From Spirochaetales bacterium (GTDB taxonomy: Bacteria > Spirochaetota > Spirochaetia > DSM-27196 > SKKC01), in the NCBI GenBank assembly GCA_007126865.1, contig SLAN01000291.1, positions 1 to 16,572 of the forward strand: a stretch of DNA of 16,572 nt, in the 5' to 3' direction. The position numbers were made by a program, and so were the translations under genes. How positions within the stretch are numbered: position 1 is the stretch's first letter; each line of letters opens with the position of its first letter. Below are positions 6,524-13,182 of this stretch, one piece after another. The notes beneath the pieces are model-generated. The model did not search any database. It was not told the DNA's origin and saw only the letters and a program-made list of their open reading frames with translations.

Positions 6524-7605
6524 ACGATTCTCCGCGGAGTCGCCGAATAGATCTCGGTCATCGTAATCCGACCGACAAGGTGACCGTGCTCGTCGACCAC
6601 CGGCGTTTCTGCCAGTTCGGTATTGAGTATTTCCGCGAGTGCGTCACGAAGGGTGCTGCCGAGGGATACCGCACCGACAAGAGCATCATCCATCGCATCT
6701 CCCGCCGACGACACCTCCGCTCGGCCGTTTCGAGGTGCCGCTCCGAGAAGGCGCCGATGGTCGTCGGTAACATACACGACCTCGAAATCACGATATTCAT
6801 TCCAGTCGAGACGTGCTCCGCGATCGACCGATGGGGCATCGATCATGAAGTCACCTACGATGAATCGCGCGAGACGTTTCAGCGCGCGATCGCTGCCGAC
6901 GAACTCCCGCACGAAGTCATTTGCGGGAGCGCCGAGAATTTCTTCCGGCGCGCCGGTTTGAACGACTTTGCCGTCACGCATCAGCACGATACGATCGGCG
7001 ACGCGTACCGCCTCGTCGAGATCATGAGTAACGAATATGACCGTCTTTCGAAGCTTACGCTGAATCGAGATGAACTCCTGCTGGAGCGTTTCACGATTCA
7101 ATGGATCCACTGCACCGAATGGCTCATCCATGAGCAGAATCGGGGGATCCGCTGCCAGTGCCCGGGCAACACCGACCCGTTGCGCCTCTCCCCCCGACAG
7201 CTGGATCGGATACTTATTCCGGTACTCATCCGGCGAAAGCCCGATGAGATCGAGCAGCTCACCGGCGCGGCGCGACCGATCGCGTTTGTGGCGGCCGAGA
7301 AGCTTCGGAACGAGTCCGATATTCTCCTCAACGGTCATGTGAGGCAGAAGACCGACACTCTGGATAACATAACCGATGCCCCTGCGAAGAATCTGCGGAG
7401 GAAACTCACGTACCGGCGTTCCGTCAACTCGAACGTAGCCGTCGGTCGGCTCGAGCAATCGGTTGACCAGTTTTAGACTCGTCGATTTGCCGCATCCGGA
7501 TGGACCGATCAGCACGCTCACCGTACCGTCCGGCACCGTGAAAGATACATCGTCGAGTGCCACAGTACTCCCGTAATGCTTTGATACGTTCTCGAACTCA
7601 ATCAC
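6520..7605 (-). CDS. yehX: Osmoprotectant ABC transporter ATP-binding protein with C-terminal CBS domains, YehX-like
   Basis: Cytoplasmic ATPase (361 residues) powering the osmoprotectant importer. It shows Walker A GPSGCGKST (34-42), the Q-loop Gln82, signature LSGGEAQRVGVARAL (136-150), Walker B LLMDEP (157-162) and switch His194. Residues about 245-358 look like a CBS pair, ending TPVVDEHGHLVGRITMTEI. In OpuA-type ATPases CBS modules sense ionic strength or bind nucleotides, so gating by osmolarity or c-di-AMP is plausible by analogy. I chose the GTG at 7605 rather than the upstream ATG at 7638. The GTG gives a GTGA overlap with the preceding stop, has GCGAGG six bases upstream, and starts directly at the conserved IEFENVSKHYG; the ATG would add 11 unconserved residues and overlap the neighbour by 37 bases. 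Confidence 0.9.
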   Translation of the reverse strand: MIEFENVSKHYGSTVALDDVSFTVPDGTVSVLIGPSGCGKSTSLKLVNRLLEPTDGYVRVDGTPVREFPPQILRRGIGYVIQSVGLLPHMTVEENIGLVPKLLGRHKRDRSRRAGELLDLIGLSPDEYRNKYPIQLSGGEAQRVGVARALAADPPILLMDEPFGAVDPLNRETLQQEFISIQRKLRKTVIFVTHDLDEAVRVADRIVLMRDGKVVQTGAPEEILGAPANDFVREFVGSDRALKRLARFIVGDFMIDAPSVDRGARLDWNEYRDFEVVYVTDDHRRLLGAAPRNGRAEVSSAGDAMDDALVGAVSLGSTLRDALAEILNTELAETPVVDEHGHLVGRITMTEIYSATPRRIV

Positions 7606-8786
7606 GCTGTACCTCGCTTCGGCCCCGGTACCGCCCATTCGGAGATCAACTGAAATATGCGGTCAGCGAGCAACGCCAGAATCACAATCGGAATTACTCC
7701 CATTACGATCAAGTCGGGAGCAGCCTGTCCCAACCCTTGAAAGACGAAGTTCCCCAGCCCACCGGCACCTATGAGCGCCGCCACGGTGGTATTACCGATC
7801 GTCTGCACGATCGACACACGAACGCCGGCAAGTATGATCGGCAGCGATATCGGGACCTCGACCTGCCACATCAGTTGGCGTCGGGTCATTCCCATACCGG
7901 TACCGGCGTGAATCACCGCCGGGTCCATGACGGCCAGGCTCGTGTACGTATTGCGAACGATCGGAAGCAGCGCGTAGAGAAAGAGAGCGAGCAAGGCGGG
8001 CGTATTACCAACCCCCCGTATACCGAGTTCCCGGAGAACCGGGAAACGTTGCGAGATGAGCGCGAGAGGAGCGATCATCAGGCCGAAGAGCGCGAGACTC
8101 GGAATAGTCTGTACTCCGTTCACTACGGCGAAGAGCGGACGCTCCAGACTTCGAATCCGATATGCGACAATTCCCGTAGGCACACCGACAGCTACCGCGG
8201 CAGCGACAGCACCGGCGGCAATTCCGATATGTGCCGTCAGTTCGCGAACGAACCTGTCCTCGCGTGTATAGTACTCCCGCACGAACGCGAGATCGTCGAT
8301 TACGCCGCCGACAAAGAGCACTACAAGGGTCGCCACAAACGCGAGAGGCACACAACCTCTCAACCACACCGACGTGCTCTGCTTCACCGAATGGGTGACT
8401 ACAATGAGAATTGCCAGAAGCACTATCCAGAAGCCGGAGGATGGACTCACGCGACCACGTTCGAACCCATACTCGGCGAGCTCGGCAGCTCCGCTGATAC
8501 CGGTACCCGCCCAGAGTAGTGCGAACAGGCCCAGTGCGGCGAGTACAGCCGGCAGGTTTCGGCTTCGCCGCCGCAGTCCCGGCAGTACACCGACGACGGC
8601 AATCGCAATGAGGAGGGCAAGCGCCGAAAAAAACAGCGGCAGCGACATGCCGGCGAATGAGACGGGAAACCCGGCGTCAAGTCTGTGCTCCTTGACGATG
8701 AAAACAGGAAGAAGGAGACCAGCCCCTCCGACGAGTGCGCCGGAGAGGATGACCTTATCCACCACAGACCTGTCGCGGTCGATCAT
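7602..8786 (-). CDS. yehY: Osmoprotectant ABC permease, long form, YehY-like
   Basis: Second inner-membrane permease of the importer, 394 residues, the long type found as YehY (about 385) in E. coli. The N-terminal half (1-165) holds about five extra hydrophobic segments (near 12-31, 46-68, 78-97, 118-133, 145-166) not needed in the short permease. The C-terminal half (about 180-380) is the conserved permease domain, with EAA loop HAGTGMGMTRRQLMWQVEVP at 293-312 and IGAGGLGNFVFQGL at 339-352. The start at 8786 lies 13 bases after the binding-protein stop. No strong Shine-Dalgarno is seen, but coupling to the preceding gene is close. The role of the N-terminal half is not known to me. Confidence 0.88.
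   Translation of the reverse strand: MIDRDRSVVDKVILSGALVGGAGLLLPVFIVKEHRLDAGFPVSFAGMSLPLFFSALALLIAIAVVGVLPGLRRRSRNLPAVLAALGLFALLWAGTGISGAAELAEYGFERGRVSPSSGFWIVLLAILIVVTHSVKQSTSVWLRGCVPLAFVATLVVLFVGGVIDDLAFVREYYTREDRFVRELTAHIGIAAGAVAAAVAVGVPTGIVAYRIRSLERPLFAVVNGVQTIPSLALFGLMIAPLALISQRFPVLRELGIRGVGNTPALLALFLYALLPIVRNTYTSLAVMDPAVIHAGTGMGMTRRQLMWQVEVPISLPIILAGVRVSIVQTIGNTTVAALIGAGGLGNFVFQGLGQAAPDLIVMGVIPIVILALLADRIFQLISEWAVPGPKRGTA
7612..7617 (-). promoter_or_regulatory. Ribosome-binding site deciding the GTG start of the ATPase gene
   Basis: GCGAGG on the minus strand lies six bases before the GTG at 7605-7603. The site is inside the end of the upstream permease gene, consistent with translational coupling through the GTGA overlap. 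Confidence 0.6.
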
Positions 8787-8799
8787 GGATGTTTACGAC

Positions 8800-9750
8800 T
8801 TAGTTCAGAAATCCGTTCGATACGAGCCAGTCACGCGCCACGTCGGCGGCCGCTTCTCCGTCGACGGCAATCCGTGCATTCAGCCCCTGGAGTGTCTCAA
8901 GCGAAAGCTCGGAGAAGACGGGGGTGAGGATTTCCTCGATTTCCGGATATTCCTCATGCACGCTCCGTCGAAGGAGCGGCGCAGGCTCGTACACCGGCTG
9001 AACGCCGAGTGTGTCTTCGAGCACCGTCAGACCGAGGGCTGCGAGCTCTCCATCGGTTCCGTACGCCATCGCAATGTTAACCCCGTCAGTTTGCTGCGAT
9101 GCCGCCTGAATCGTCATCGCCGTATTACCGCCGGAGAAGACGAGCAGCTCGGCGTCCTCGAACTCGAACCCGTACGCATCCTGAAATGCCGGCAATACAT
9201 CCGGTCGTGTCACGAACTCCTCACTCGCGGCGAGCTTCGCGTTTCCGCCGGCGTTCATGTAGTCGGCCAGATCCTCGAGCGTGCTCAGTCCCTCGCGCTC
9301 GGCGAGATCGCTTCGAACGGCGATCGCCCACGTATTGTTCGCCGGTGCGGGTGAGAGCCATATGAGATCGTTCGCTTCGCGATCGAGCTCTCGAACCCGT
9401 TCGTATGCTCGTTCGGCGCTACTCCACGCGTCCGACTCAGTATCATCAAAAAAGAACGCTCCATTTCCCGTGTACTCCGGATAAATGTCGATTTCGCCGC
9501 TTATGATCGCTTGGCGGATGACATCGGTCGGTCCGAACTCGGTATTGTCGATTACCTCGAAGCCCTCCGCTTCGAGGAGCATGACAATCATGTTGCCGAG
9601 AAGCGCCCCCTCGGTATCGATCTTCGAGGCAACCGTAACCGGTCCCTTCGTCTCTTCGACGGCTTCGCCCGAGCCACCGGCAAAGAGTCCCGCCGGTGCT
9701 ATCAGCAACAGCAGCAACACAAACAGAAAGACAATACGAAATGTCTTCAT
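8800..9750 (-). CDS. yehZ: Periplasmic osmoprotectant-binding protein, YehZ/OsmF-like
   Basis: Substrate-binding protein (316 residues) that delivers glycine betaine, choline or a related quaternary amine to the importer. Residues 1-24 are a signal peptide (MKTFR, a long Leu-rich core, then AGLFA before GGSGEA). There is no lipobox Cys, so cleavage by signal peptidase I and a free periplasmic protein are expected. The mature part shows the OpuAC/OpuBC/YehZ-type pattern: VASKIDTEG near 40-48, SGEIDIYPEYTGN at 84-96 (a hallmark), WLSPAPANNTWAIAVR near 131-146 and ADVARDWLVSNGFL at the end. It is first in the operon, preceded by GAGGAGG seven bases from the ATG and by a good promoter at 9801-9829. 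The exact ligand cannot be read from sequence; the E. coli homologue has low affinity for betaine. Confidence 0.9.
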   Translation of the reverse strand: MKTFRIVFLFVLLLLLIAPAGLFAGGSGEAVEETKGPVTVASKIDTEGALLGNMIVMLLEAEGFEVIDNTEFGPTDVIRQAIISGEIDIYPEYTGNGAFFFDDTESDAWSSAERAYERVRELDREANDLIWLSPAPANNTWAIAVRSDLAEREGLSTLEDLADYMNAGGNAKLAASEEFVTRPDVLPAFQDAYGFEFEDAELLVFSGGNTAMTIQAASQQTDGVNIAMAYGTDGELAALGLTVLEDTLGVQPVYEPAPLLRRSVHEEYPEIEEILTPVFSELSLETLQGLNARIAVDGEAAADVARDWLVSNGFLN

Positions 9751-9800
9751 ACCTGAACCTCCTCGCGAGGCGATTAAGACCCCGCGTAAAACTCCATGCG

Positions 9801-9829
9801 AAGATACCGTGCACGCCGGCGGTGGTCAA
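9801..9829 (-). promoter_or_regulatory. Promoter of the osmoprotectant operon
   Basis: On the minus strand TTGACC (9829-9824) and TATCTT (9806-9801) are 17 bases apart, matching the sigma70 consensus at 5/6 and 4/6. The leader is about 44 bases, with a strong Shine-Dalgarno before the yehZ-like ATG. Confidence 0.55.
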
Positions 9830-9867
9830 ATCGGCAGGAGTCCGGCTTTTCCGGCTTGTCTTGGCGA

Positions 9868-9881
9868 ACATGTATTCATGT
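9868..9881. promoter_or_regulatory. Inverted repeat, candidate operator between divergent genes
   Basis: ACATG-TATT-CATGT is a perfect 5-bp inverted repeat (extendable to 7-bp arms with one mismatch). It lies 39 bases upstream of the -35 of the osmoprotectant promoter and between weak plus-strand boxes TTGGCG (9861) and AATATA (9884) that could serve the divergent gene. It may be a binding site for a dimeric regulator of either gene. Confidence 0.3.
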
Positions 9882-9892
9882 CCAATATACAC

Positions 9893-9916
9893 GCCGGGCG
9901 TCCTTGAGAGCCCGGC
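9893..9916. other. GC-rich stem-loop upstream of the VOC-like gene
   Basis: GCCGGGC (9893-9899) and GCCCGGC (9910-9916) form a perfect 7-bp stem with a 10-base loop, ending 12 bases before the ATG at 9929. If transcribed with that gene it would lie in the leader next to the ribosome-binding region, where no Shine-Dalgarno is visible. It could equally be a protein-binding site. Confidence 0.4.
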
Positions 9917-9928
9917 AACGAACCGACT

Positions 9929-10885
9929 ATGATATCGTCAATGCAAGGCACCCAGCCAAAGCTCGACATCGTATTCGCGCTCGTCGACTCGGTCACCGCG
10001 GCCGCCGACCGTTTCCGGGAACTCGGATTTACCGTCGGAGAAGGCGGTCTCGATCTCGGTTCGGGTTCACGCTGCGCGACGATCGGATTCTCCGACGGAT
10101 CGCTGCTGCAGTTCGTCGAACGTCCGGCGGGGGTTCGTGCCCGGCGCCGGCGTCGCCGTTGGCTATCGCGACGCGGCGCCGGCCGCGCCAGGAAACGCGG
10201 TACACCGGCGATCCTTCGCAGGACGGTCATAAACTGCGAACGAATGAAGCCCGGACTGATGGATTTCGCCGTGCGGTCACCCGGCGGAGATGTGAGCGAC
10301 GCTTTCGGCGTATTAGCCTGCCGGCGACGCTTTCGAGTCCCTTTCGTCCATCAACCGGGCAAACGTCCGGGGCGCAAACAGACGACCGATACGGATCTCA
10401 GAATTCCGATCGACCAGCCACGGTCCCTGCCGATCGTACGGAACGAATCGGCCGCGCTCCCGATCGACGATCGATTATGCGATCACCGAAACGAAATCCA
10501 GGGGATCTTCCGAGTCGAGATCGGAGTGTGCGGGATCGAAGAGACACTCTCTACATACGAGAAACTGACCGGCGTCGCACCGGAGAGCTACGACAACGCA
10601 ATCGAGGAGCGCCACGTTTTTCGGCTTTGCGGATTCAGCATCGAGATCGTTCCTGTCGACACAGCGCTCGAAGAAGGGGTGCGAGAGATCGGACTCAGGG
10701 CCGGATTCCGAGGGCATTACGCGGTGTTCGACGCCCATCGCTGTCACGGGATCGAGATGCACGTTCGCTACGTGGAGCCCGACAACACCGCTGAAACCAC
10801 GACCGAGACCGGTCAGACGACACCGGTTTCCACATCCGAGAGGAACGAGCAGCATTCGGAAAGCACCTCCTCCGGAATTCCGTGA
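9929..10885 (+). CDS. Glyoxalase/VOC-like protein with an Arg-rich insert
   Basis: I recognise only a fold, not a function. Residues 11-64 look like a VOC (glyoxalase_3-like) module (LDIVFALVDSVTAAADRFRELGF, then GFSDGSLLQFVE); 107-180 resemble the middle of that family (GLMDFAVRSPGGDV, QPRSLPIVRNESAALPID); 189-282 look like a second VOC module (IQGIFRVEIGV, FSIEIVPVD). The usual metal-binding His at the first strand is absent (LDIVFAL). Residues 70-99 are strongly Arg-rich and encoded by very GC-rich DNA, which may reflect compensating frameshifts or a sequencing problem. The last 35 residues are Ser/Thr/Glu-rich and antisense to the end of the convergent hydrolase gene. ATG 9941 is an alternative start; neither has a clear Shine-Dalgarno. 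It is divergent from the osmoprotectant operon. Confidence 0.6.
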   Translation: MISSMQGTQPKLDIVFALVDSVTAAADRFRELGFTVGEGGLDLGSGSRCATIGFSDGSLLQFVERPAGVRARRRRRRWLSRRGAGRARKRGTPAILRRTVINCERMKPGLMDFAVRSPGGDVSDAFGVLACRRRFRVPFVHQPGKRPGRKQTTDTDLRIPIDQPRSLPIVRNESAALPIDDRLCDHRNEIQGIFRVEIGVCGIEETLSTYEKLTGVAPESYDNAIEERHVFRLCGFSIEIVPVDTALEEGVREIGLRAGFRGHYAVFDAHRCHGIEMHVRYVEPDNTAETTTETGQTTPVSTSERNEQHSESTSSGIP

Positions 10886-11493
10886 GATCCATCAAACTCA
10901 AAAAAGCGTCGTCTGCAACCGCCGCGGTCGAGCTCGCGCCCAAGATCTCCTCCGTGCTTCGGTGCGAGTACGGTGTCGAAGCGACCGTGCGACTGAAAGA
11001 CAGGCAGGCCGCTGAGGAGATGCATGTTCCTGCTCCACCGACCTCCGGCTATCAACGCACCCGAAAACAGTATGAGTGCCTTCGGACGCCTGCCCTGCGT
11101 CGCGAGCGCCAGGGCAGTTTCCAGGGCCACCATTGCCCCCTGGCTGAATCCGGCGAACACCGCATCGTCGGTGTCGAGCTCGAGGGCATCGATAGTTTCC
11201 AGGAGCTCGGCGGACGACTCGGAGAGCCCCGGAGGATCGATCTCCCGGAGATTATCGAAGTACCCTCCGAACAGCGCTCGTTCGATTCCGGCGTCATCTC
11301 GCGGAAACCATGCACGTCCGACTATCCGCCCGTCGAATCGTATGAGCTTCGGCGCCTCCGGAACTACGGTGCGATACCGACCGATACACGAATGGGTAGA
11401 TAGCGGGTAGAGATCCGCGGCGCTCGCTCCGAATCCGTGCAGAAGAACGAGCGGTGGGCCGCCGCCGTCGTGCTCGCGGAAGTCGACGCTCAT
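10813..11493 (-). CDS. Alpha/beta hydrolase, phospholipase/carboxylesterase (PF02230-like)
   Basis: Cytoplasmic serine hydrolase of 226 residues. LVLLHGFGASAADL at 15-28 is the oxyanion strand-turn; the nucleophile is Ser117 in GFSQGAM, typical of this esterase family; Asp173 (SHGRFDTVLAP) and His204 (DGSHGIP) complete the triad. Length agrees with the family (about 220). I start at the ATG at 11493, which forms an ATGA overlap with the upstream cinA-like gene, and not at the ATG at 11532, which adds 13 residues rich in Arg/Ser with no family match. The 3' end overlaps the convergent VOC-like gene by 73 bases. The natural ester substrate is unknown. Confidence 0.85.
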   Translation of the reverse strand: MSVDFREHDGGGPPLVLLHGFGASAADLYPLSTHSCIGRYRTVVPEAPKLIRFDGRIVGRAWFPRDDAGIERALFGGYFDNLREIDPPGLSESSAELLETIDALELDTDDAVFAGFSQGAMVALETALALATQGRRPKALILFSGALIAGGRWSRNMHLLSGLPVFQSHGRFDTVLAPKHGGDLGRELDRGGCRRRFFEFDGSHGIPEEVLSECCSFLSDVETGVV

Positions 11494-12269
11494 GCAGAAC
11501 GAACTCCGTCGGTAGTCGCGCGAACGAGCCATCCTTTAGCATCAACATACGAGACCAGCTCTTCGATTGCTCTTCGGACAGCCTGACTATCGCGCGAGCG
11601 AACCGTGATACGCGTACGGTATTCCGGGTTCTCCCAGTACGGATAAGAGCCGACGCTCACATCAGCGTGACGCTCGATAAAGGAGTTCAGCCAGTCGACA
11701 TAGTCTGACTCGTATGCGGTGAGAAACACTTCACCGGTAGCGAACTCTCCGATCGGCTCAAGTTTTTCGATTATCCGATCTACCTTGTCACGAAGCGCCC
11801 GCGGAAGCCCGGGCAGTATGAAAAGATTCTGAAATCGGATGAGCGGCCACGTCACCCGCCCATCGTTCAGCCCGACATCCGCTCCCGCCGGAACCCGTGC
11901 CATTCGGCGTAGCGCTTCGTTCATCCGCTCGCCGTAATGGTTCTCGAGAAAGGCGGCCATTGTCGGATCTTCGATCAGATCGACCCCGAATGCGGTCGCC
12001 GCCGCCTCCAGGGTTACATCGTCATGCGTCGGACCGATACCACCGGAGCTGACCACGTACTCGAAACGTGGGGCAAGCTCACGCAACGCTTCTGCGATAC
12101 GTTCGCGGTCGTCGGGGATTATGCGAACTTCTCCGACCGAGTAGCCGACCGCCGAAAACGAGCGAATGATGTAGTCGGAGTTCAGGTCCTTCACGCTGCC
12201 CGATAGCAGTTCGTCCCCTATCAGCACGATTCCGATCGTGCCGCGTGCTGCCTGGTTAGAATCAGACAT
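11490..12269 (-). CDS. CinA N-terminal-like (molybdopterin-binding fold) protein
   Basis: 259-residue protein of the COG1058 group, consisting of the MoCF-like domain of CinA without the C-terminal nicotinamide-nucleotide amidase domain. Motifs: VLIGDELLSGSVKDLNSDYI at 15-34, SSGGIGPTHDDVT at 74-86 and ILPGLPRALRDK at 151-162. Related domains bind or hydrolyse nucleotides such as ADP-ribose or FAD, so a nucleotide-pyrophosphatase role is possible. The frame stays open a further 105 codons upstream, but that part is antisense to the divergent ABC gene and unlike the family. The ATG at 12269 precedes the first conserved block closely. No Shine-Dalgarno is visible, and a good -10 box lies only 10 bases before the ATG, so the mRNA may be leaderless. 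It is coupled to the downstream hydrolase by ATGA. Confidence 0.88.
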   Translation of the reverse strand: MSDSNQAARGTIGIVLIGDELLSGSVKDLNSDYIIRSFSAVGYSVGEVRIIPDDRERIAEALRELAPRFEYVVSSGGIGPTHDDVTLEAAATAFGVDLIEDPTMAAFLENHYGERMNEALRRMARVPAGADVGLNDGRVTWPLIRFQNLFILPGLPRALRDKVDRIIEKLEPIGEFATGEVFLTAYESDYVDWLNSFIERHADVSVGSYPYWENPEYRTRITVRSRDSQAVRRAIEELVSYVDAKGWLVRATTDGVRSA

Positions 12270-12279
12270 GATCGACGCC

Positions 12280-12308
12280 AATGTATGGGAGCCCTTCGGC
12301 GGCGTCAA
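12280..12308 (-). promoter_or_regulatory. Promoter of the cinA-like/hydrolase operon, likely leaderless
   Basis: On the minus strand TTGACG (12308-12303) and TACATT (12285-12280) are 17 bases apart, a 5/6 and 4/6 consensus match. A start seven bases after the -10 falls near 12273, about four bases before the ATG at 12269. Confidence 0.55.
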
Positions 12309-12312
12309 GCCG

Positions 12313-12363
12313 GTGGACCGAGGTAGGTCGAGGAGTGTGGGCCGAGGAGTGTGGACCGAGGAG
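12313..12363. repeat. Degenerate 14-bp direct repeats in a divergent promoter region
   Basis: A motif close to CCGAGGAGTGTGG recurs with period 14, at 12327-12340 and 12341-12354, with partial or degenerate copies at 12313-12326 and 12355-12363. The block lies between the promoter of the cinA-like operon and the ABC ATPase gene. It is purine-rich on the plus strand and lies in a non-coding gap of 133 bases. Confidence 0.7.
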
Positions 12364-12402
12364 GTGACAAGGTCGCGCTGCATCGGGTACGGTGGTAATA
12401 CT

Positions 12403-13179
12403 ATGTCAGACCAGTTCCGCTCGGCCGACTCACCGCTCGACGCGCAAACACCGGCGATTCGGGTTTCCGACCTTACGGTCGCGTACGACGATACGCCGGT
12501 ACTCTGGGACATCGACCTCGATGTCCCCGAAGGTGTAATCATGGGCATTATCGGGCCGAACGGCGCGGGAAAGAGCACGCTCATTAAGGCGATACTCGAT
12601 ATCGTACCGATCGCGGCCGGAAGCGTTCAGGTATTCGGCAGCCCATTCCGCCGTAACCGCAAGCGCGTGGGCTACATTCCGCAACGAACCAGCGTCGACT
12701 GGGACTTCCCGACCACCGTCTTCGATGTCGTGCTCATGGGGTGCTACGGGCGCCTCGGCTGGATTCGCCGACCGTCCCGGAGCGACCGGGATGCTGCAAT
12801 GGAGGCAATCGATACCGTCGGCATGACCGAATACGCCTCGCGACAGATCGGCGAGTTGTCGGGAGGGCAACAGCAACGAACCTTTCTCGCACGGGCACTG
12901 ATGCAGCGATCCGACATCTATCTTATGGATGAGCCGTTCCAGGGCGTCGACGCTCTGACCGAAAAGGCGATCGTGCTGTTGCTGCGCGACCTGAAACATC
13001 AGCGCAAGACTGTCGTCGTGGTTCACCACGATCTGCAGACCGTCGAACACTACTTCGACCGCATCGCGTTGCTAAACGTGCGCAAGATTGCCGACGGTCC
13101 GAGCCGGGAAGTTTTTACCGAGGAGAACCTGAAACGGACCTACGGCGGTCAGCTCACTCCCATTCAGACAGCGTCGTGA
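12403..13179 (+). CDS. Metal (Mn/Zn/Fe-type) ABC transporter ATP-binding protein, no partners in window
   Basis: ATPase subunit of 258 residues from the MntB/TroB/ZnuC family of metal importers. Walker A GPNGAGKST (51-59), Q-loop Gln94 in VGYIPQRTSVDWDFP (a family hallmark), then VLMGCYGRLGW, signature LSGGQQQR (152-159), Walker B YLMDEPFQGVD (173-183) and switch His209. The ATG at 12403 follows GGTGG by seven bases. The frame is open for 55 more codons upstream, but these overlap the cinA-like gene and have no family match. A weak promoter GTGACA-N18-TACGGT may lie at 12364-12393. No permease or binding protein gene is beside it: the cinA-like gene is divergent and mraY ends three bases away on the other strand. 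It probably works with subunits encoded elsewhere. The metal cannot be told from sequence. Confidence 0.88.
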   Translation: MSDQFRSADSPLDAQTPAIRVSDLTVAYDDTPVLWDIDLDVPEGVIMGIIGPNGAGKSTLIKAILDIVPIAAGSVQVFGSPFRRNRKRVGYIPQRTSVDWDFPTTVFDVVLMGCYGRLGWIRRPSRSDRDAAMEAIDTVGMTEYASRQIGELSGGQQQRTFLARALMQRSDIYLMDEPFQGVDALTEKAIVLLLRDLKHQRKTVVVVHHDLQTVEHYFDRIALLNVRKIADGPSREVFTEENLKRTYGGQLTPIQTAS

Positions 13180-13182
13180 TAG

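Noticed and set aside
7557..8519. 320-codon plus-strand open frame
   Set aside because: Antisense to the YehY-like permease. Rich in Arg, His, Gln and Asp as expected for the reverse of hydrophobic codons; no motif.
9761..9770. Perfect palindrome CCTCGCGAGG near the yehZ-like ribosome-binding site
   Set aside because: It is short, GC-rich and overlaps the Shine-Dalgarno by chance composition. A hairpin would have at most a 3-bp stem.
9796..10794. 332-codon plus-strand Arg-rich frame
   Set aside because: It overlaps the VOC-like gene in another frame and is about one-third Arg/Ser/Pro, typical of an off-frame reading of GC-rich coding DNA.
12270..12584. 105-codon N-terminal extension of the cinA-like gene
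   Set aside because: The extension is antisense to the ABC ATPase gene and its promoter region, lacks family similarity, and a good promoter lies downstream of it.
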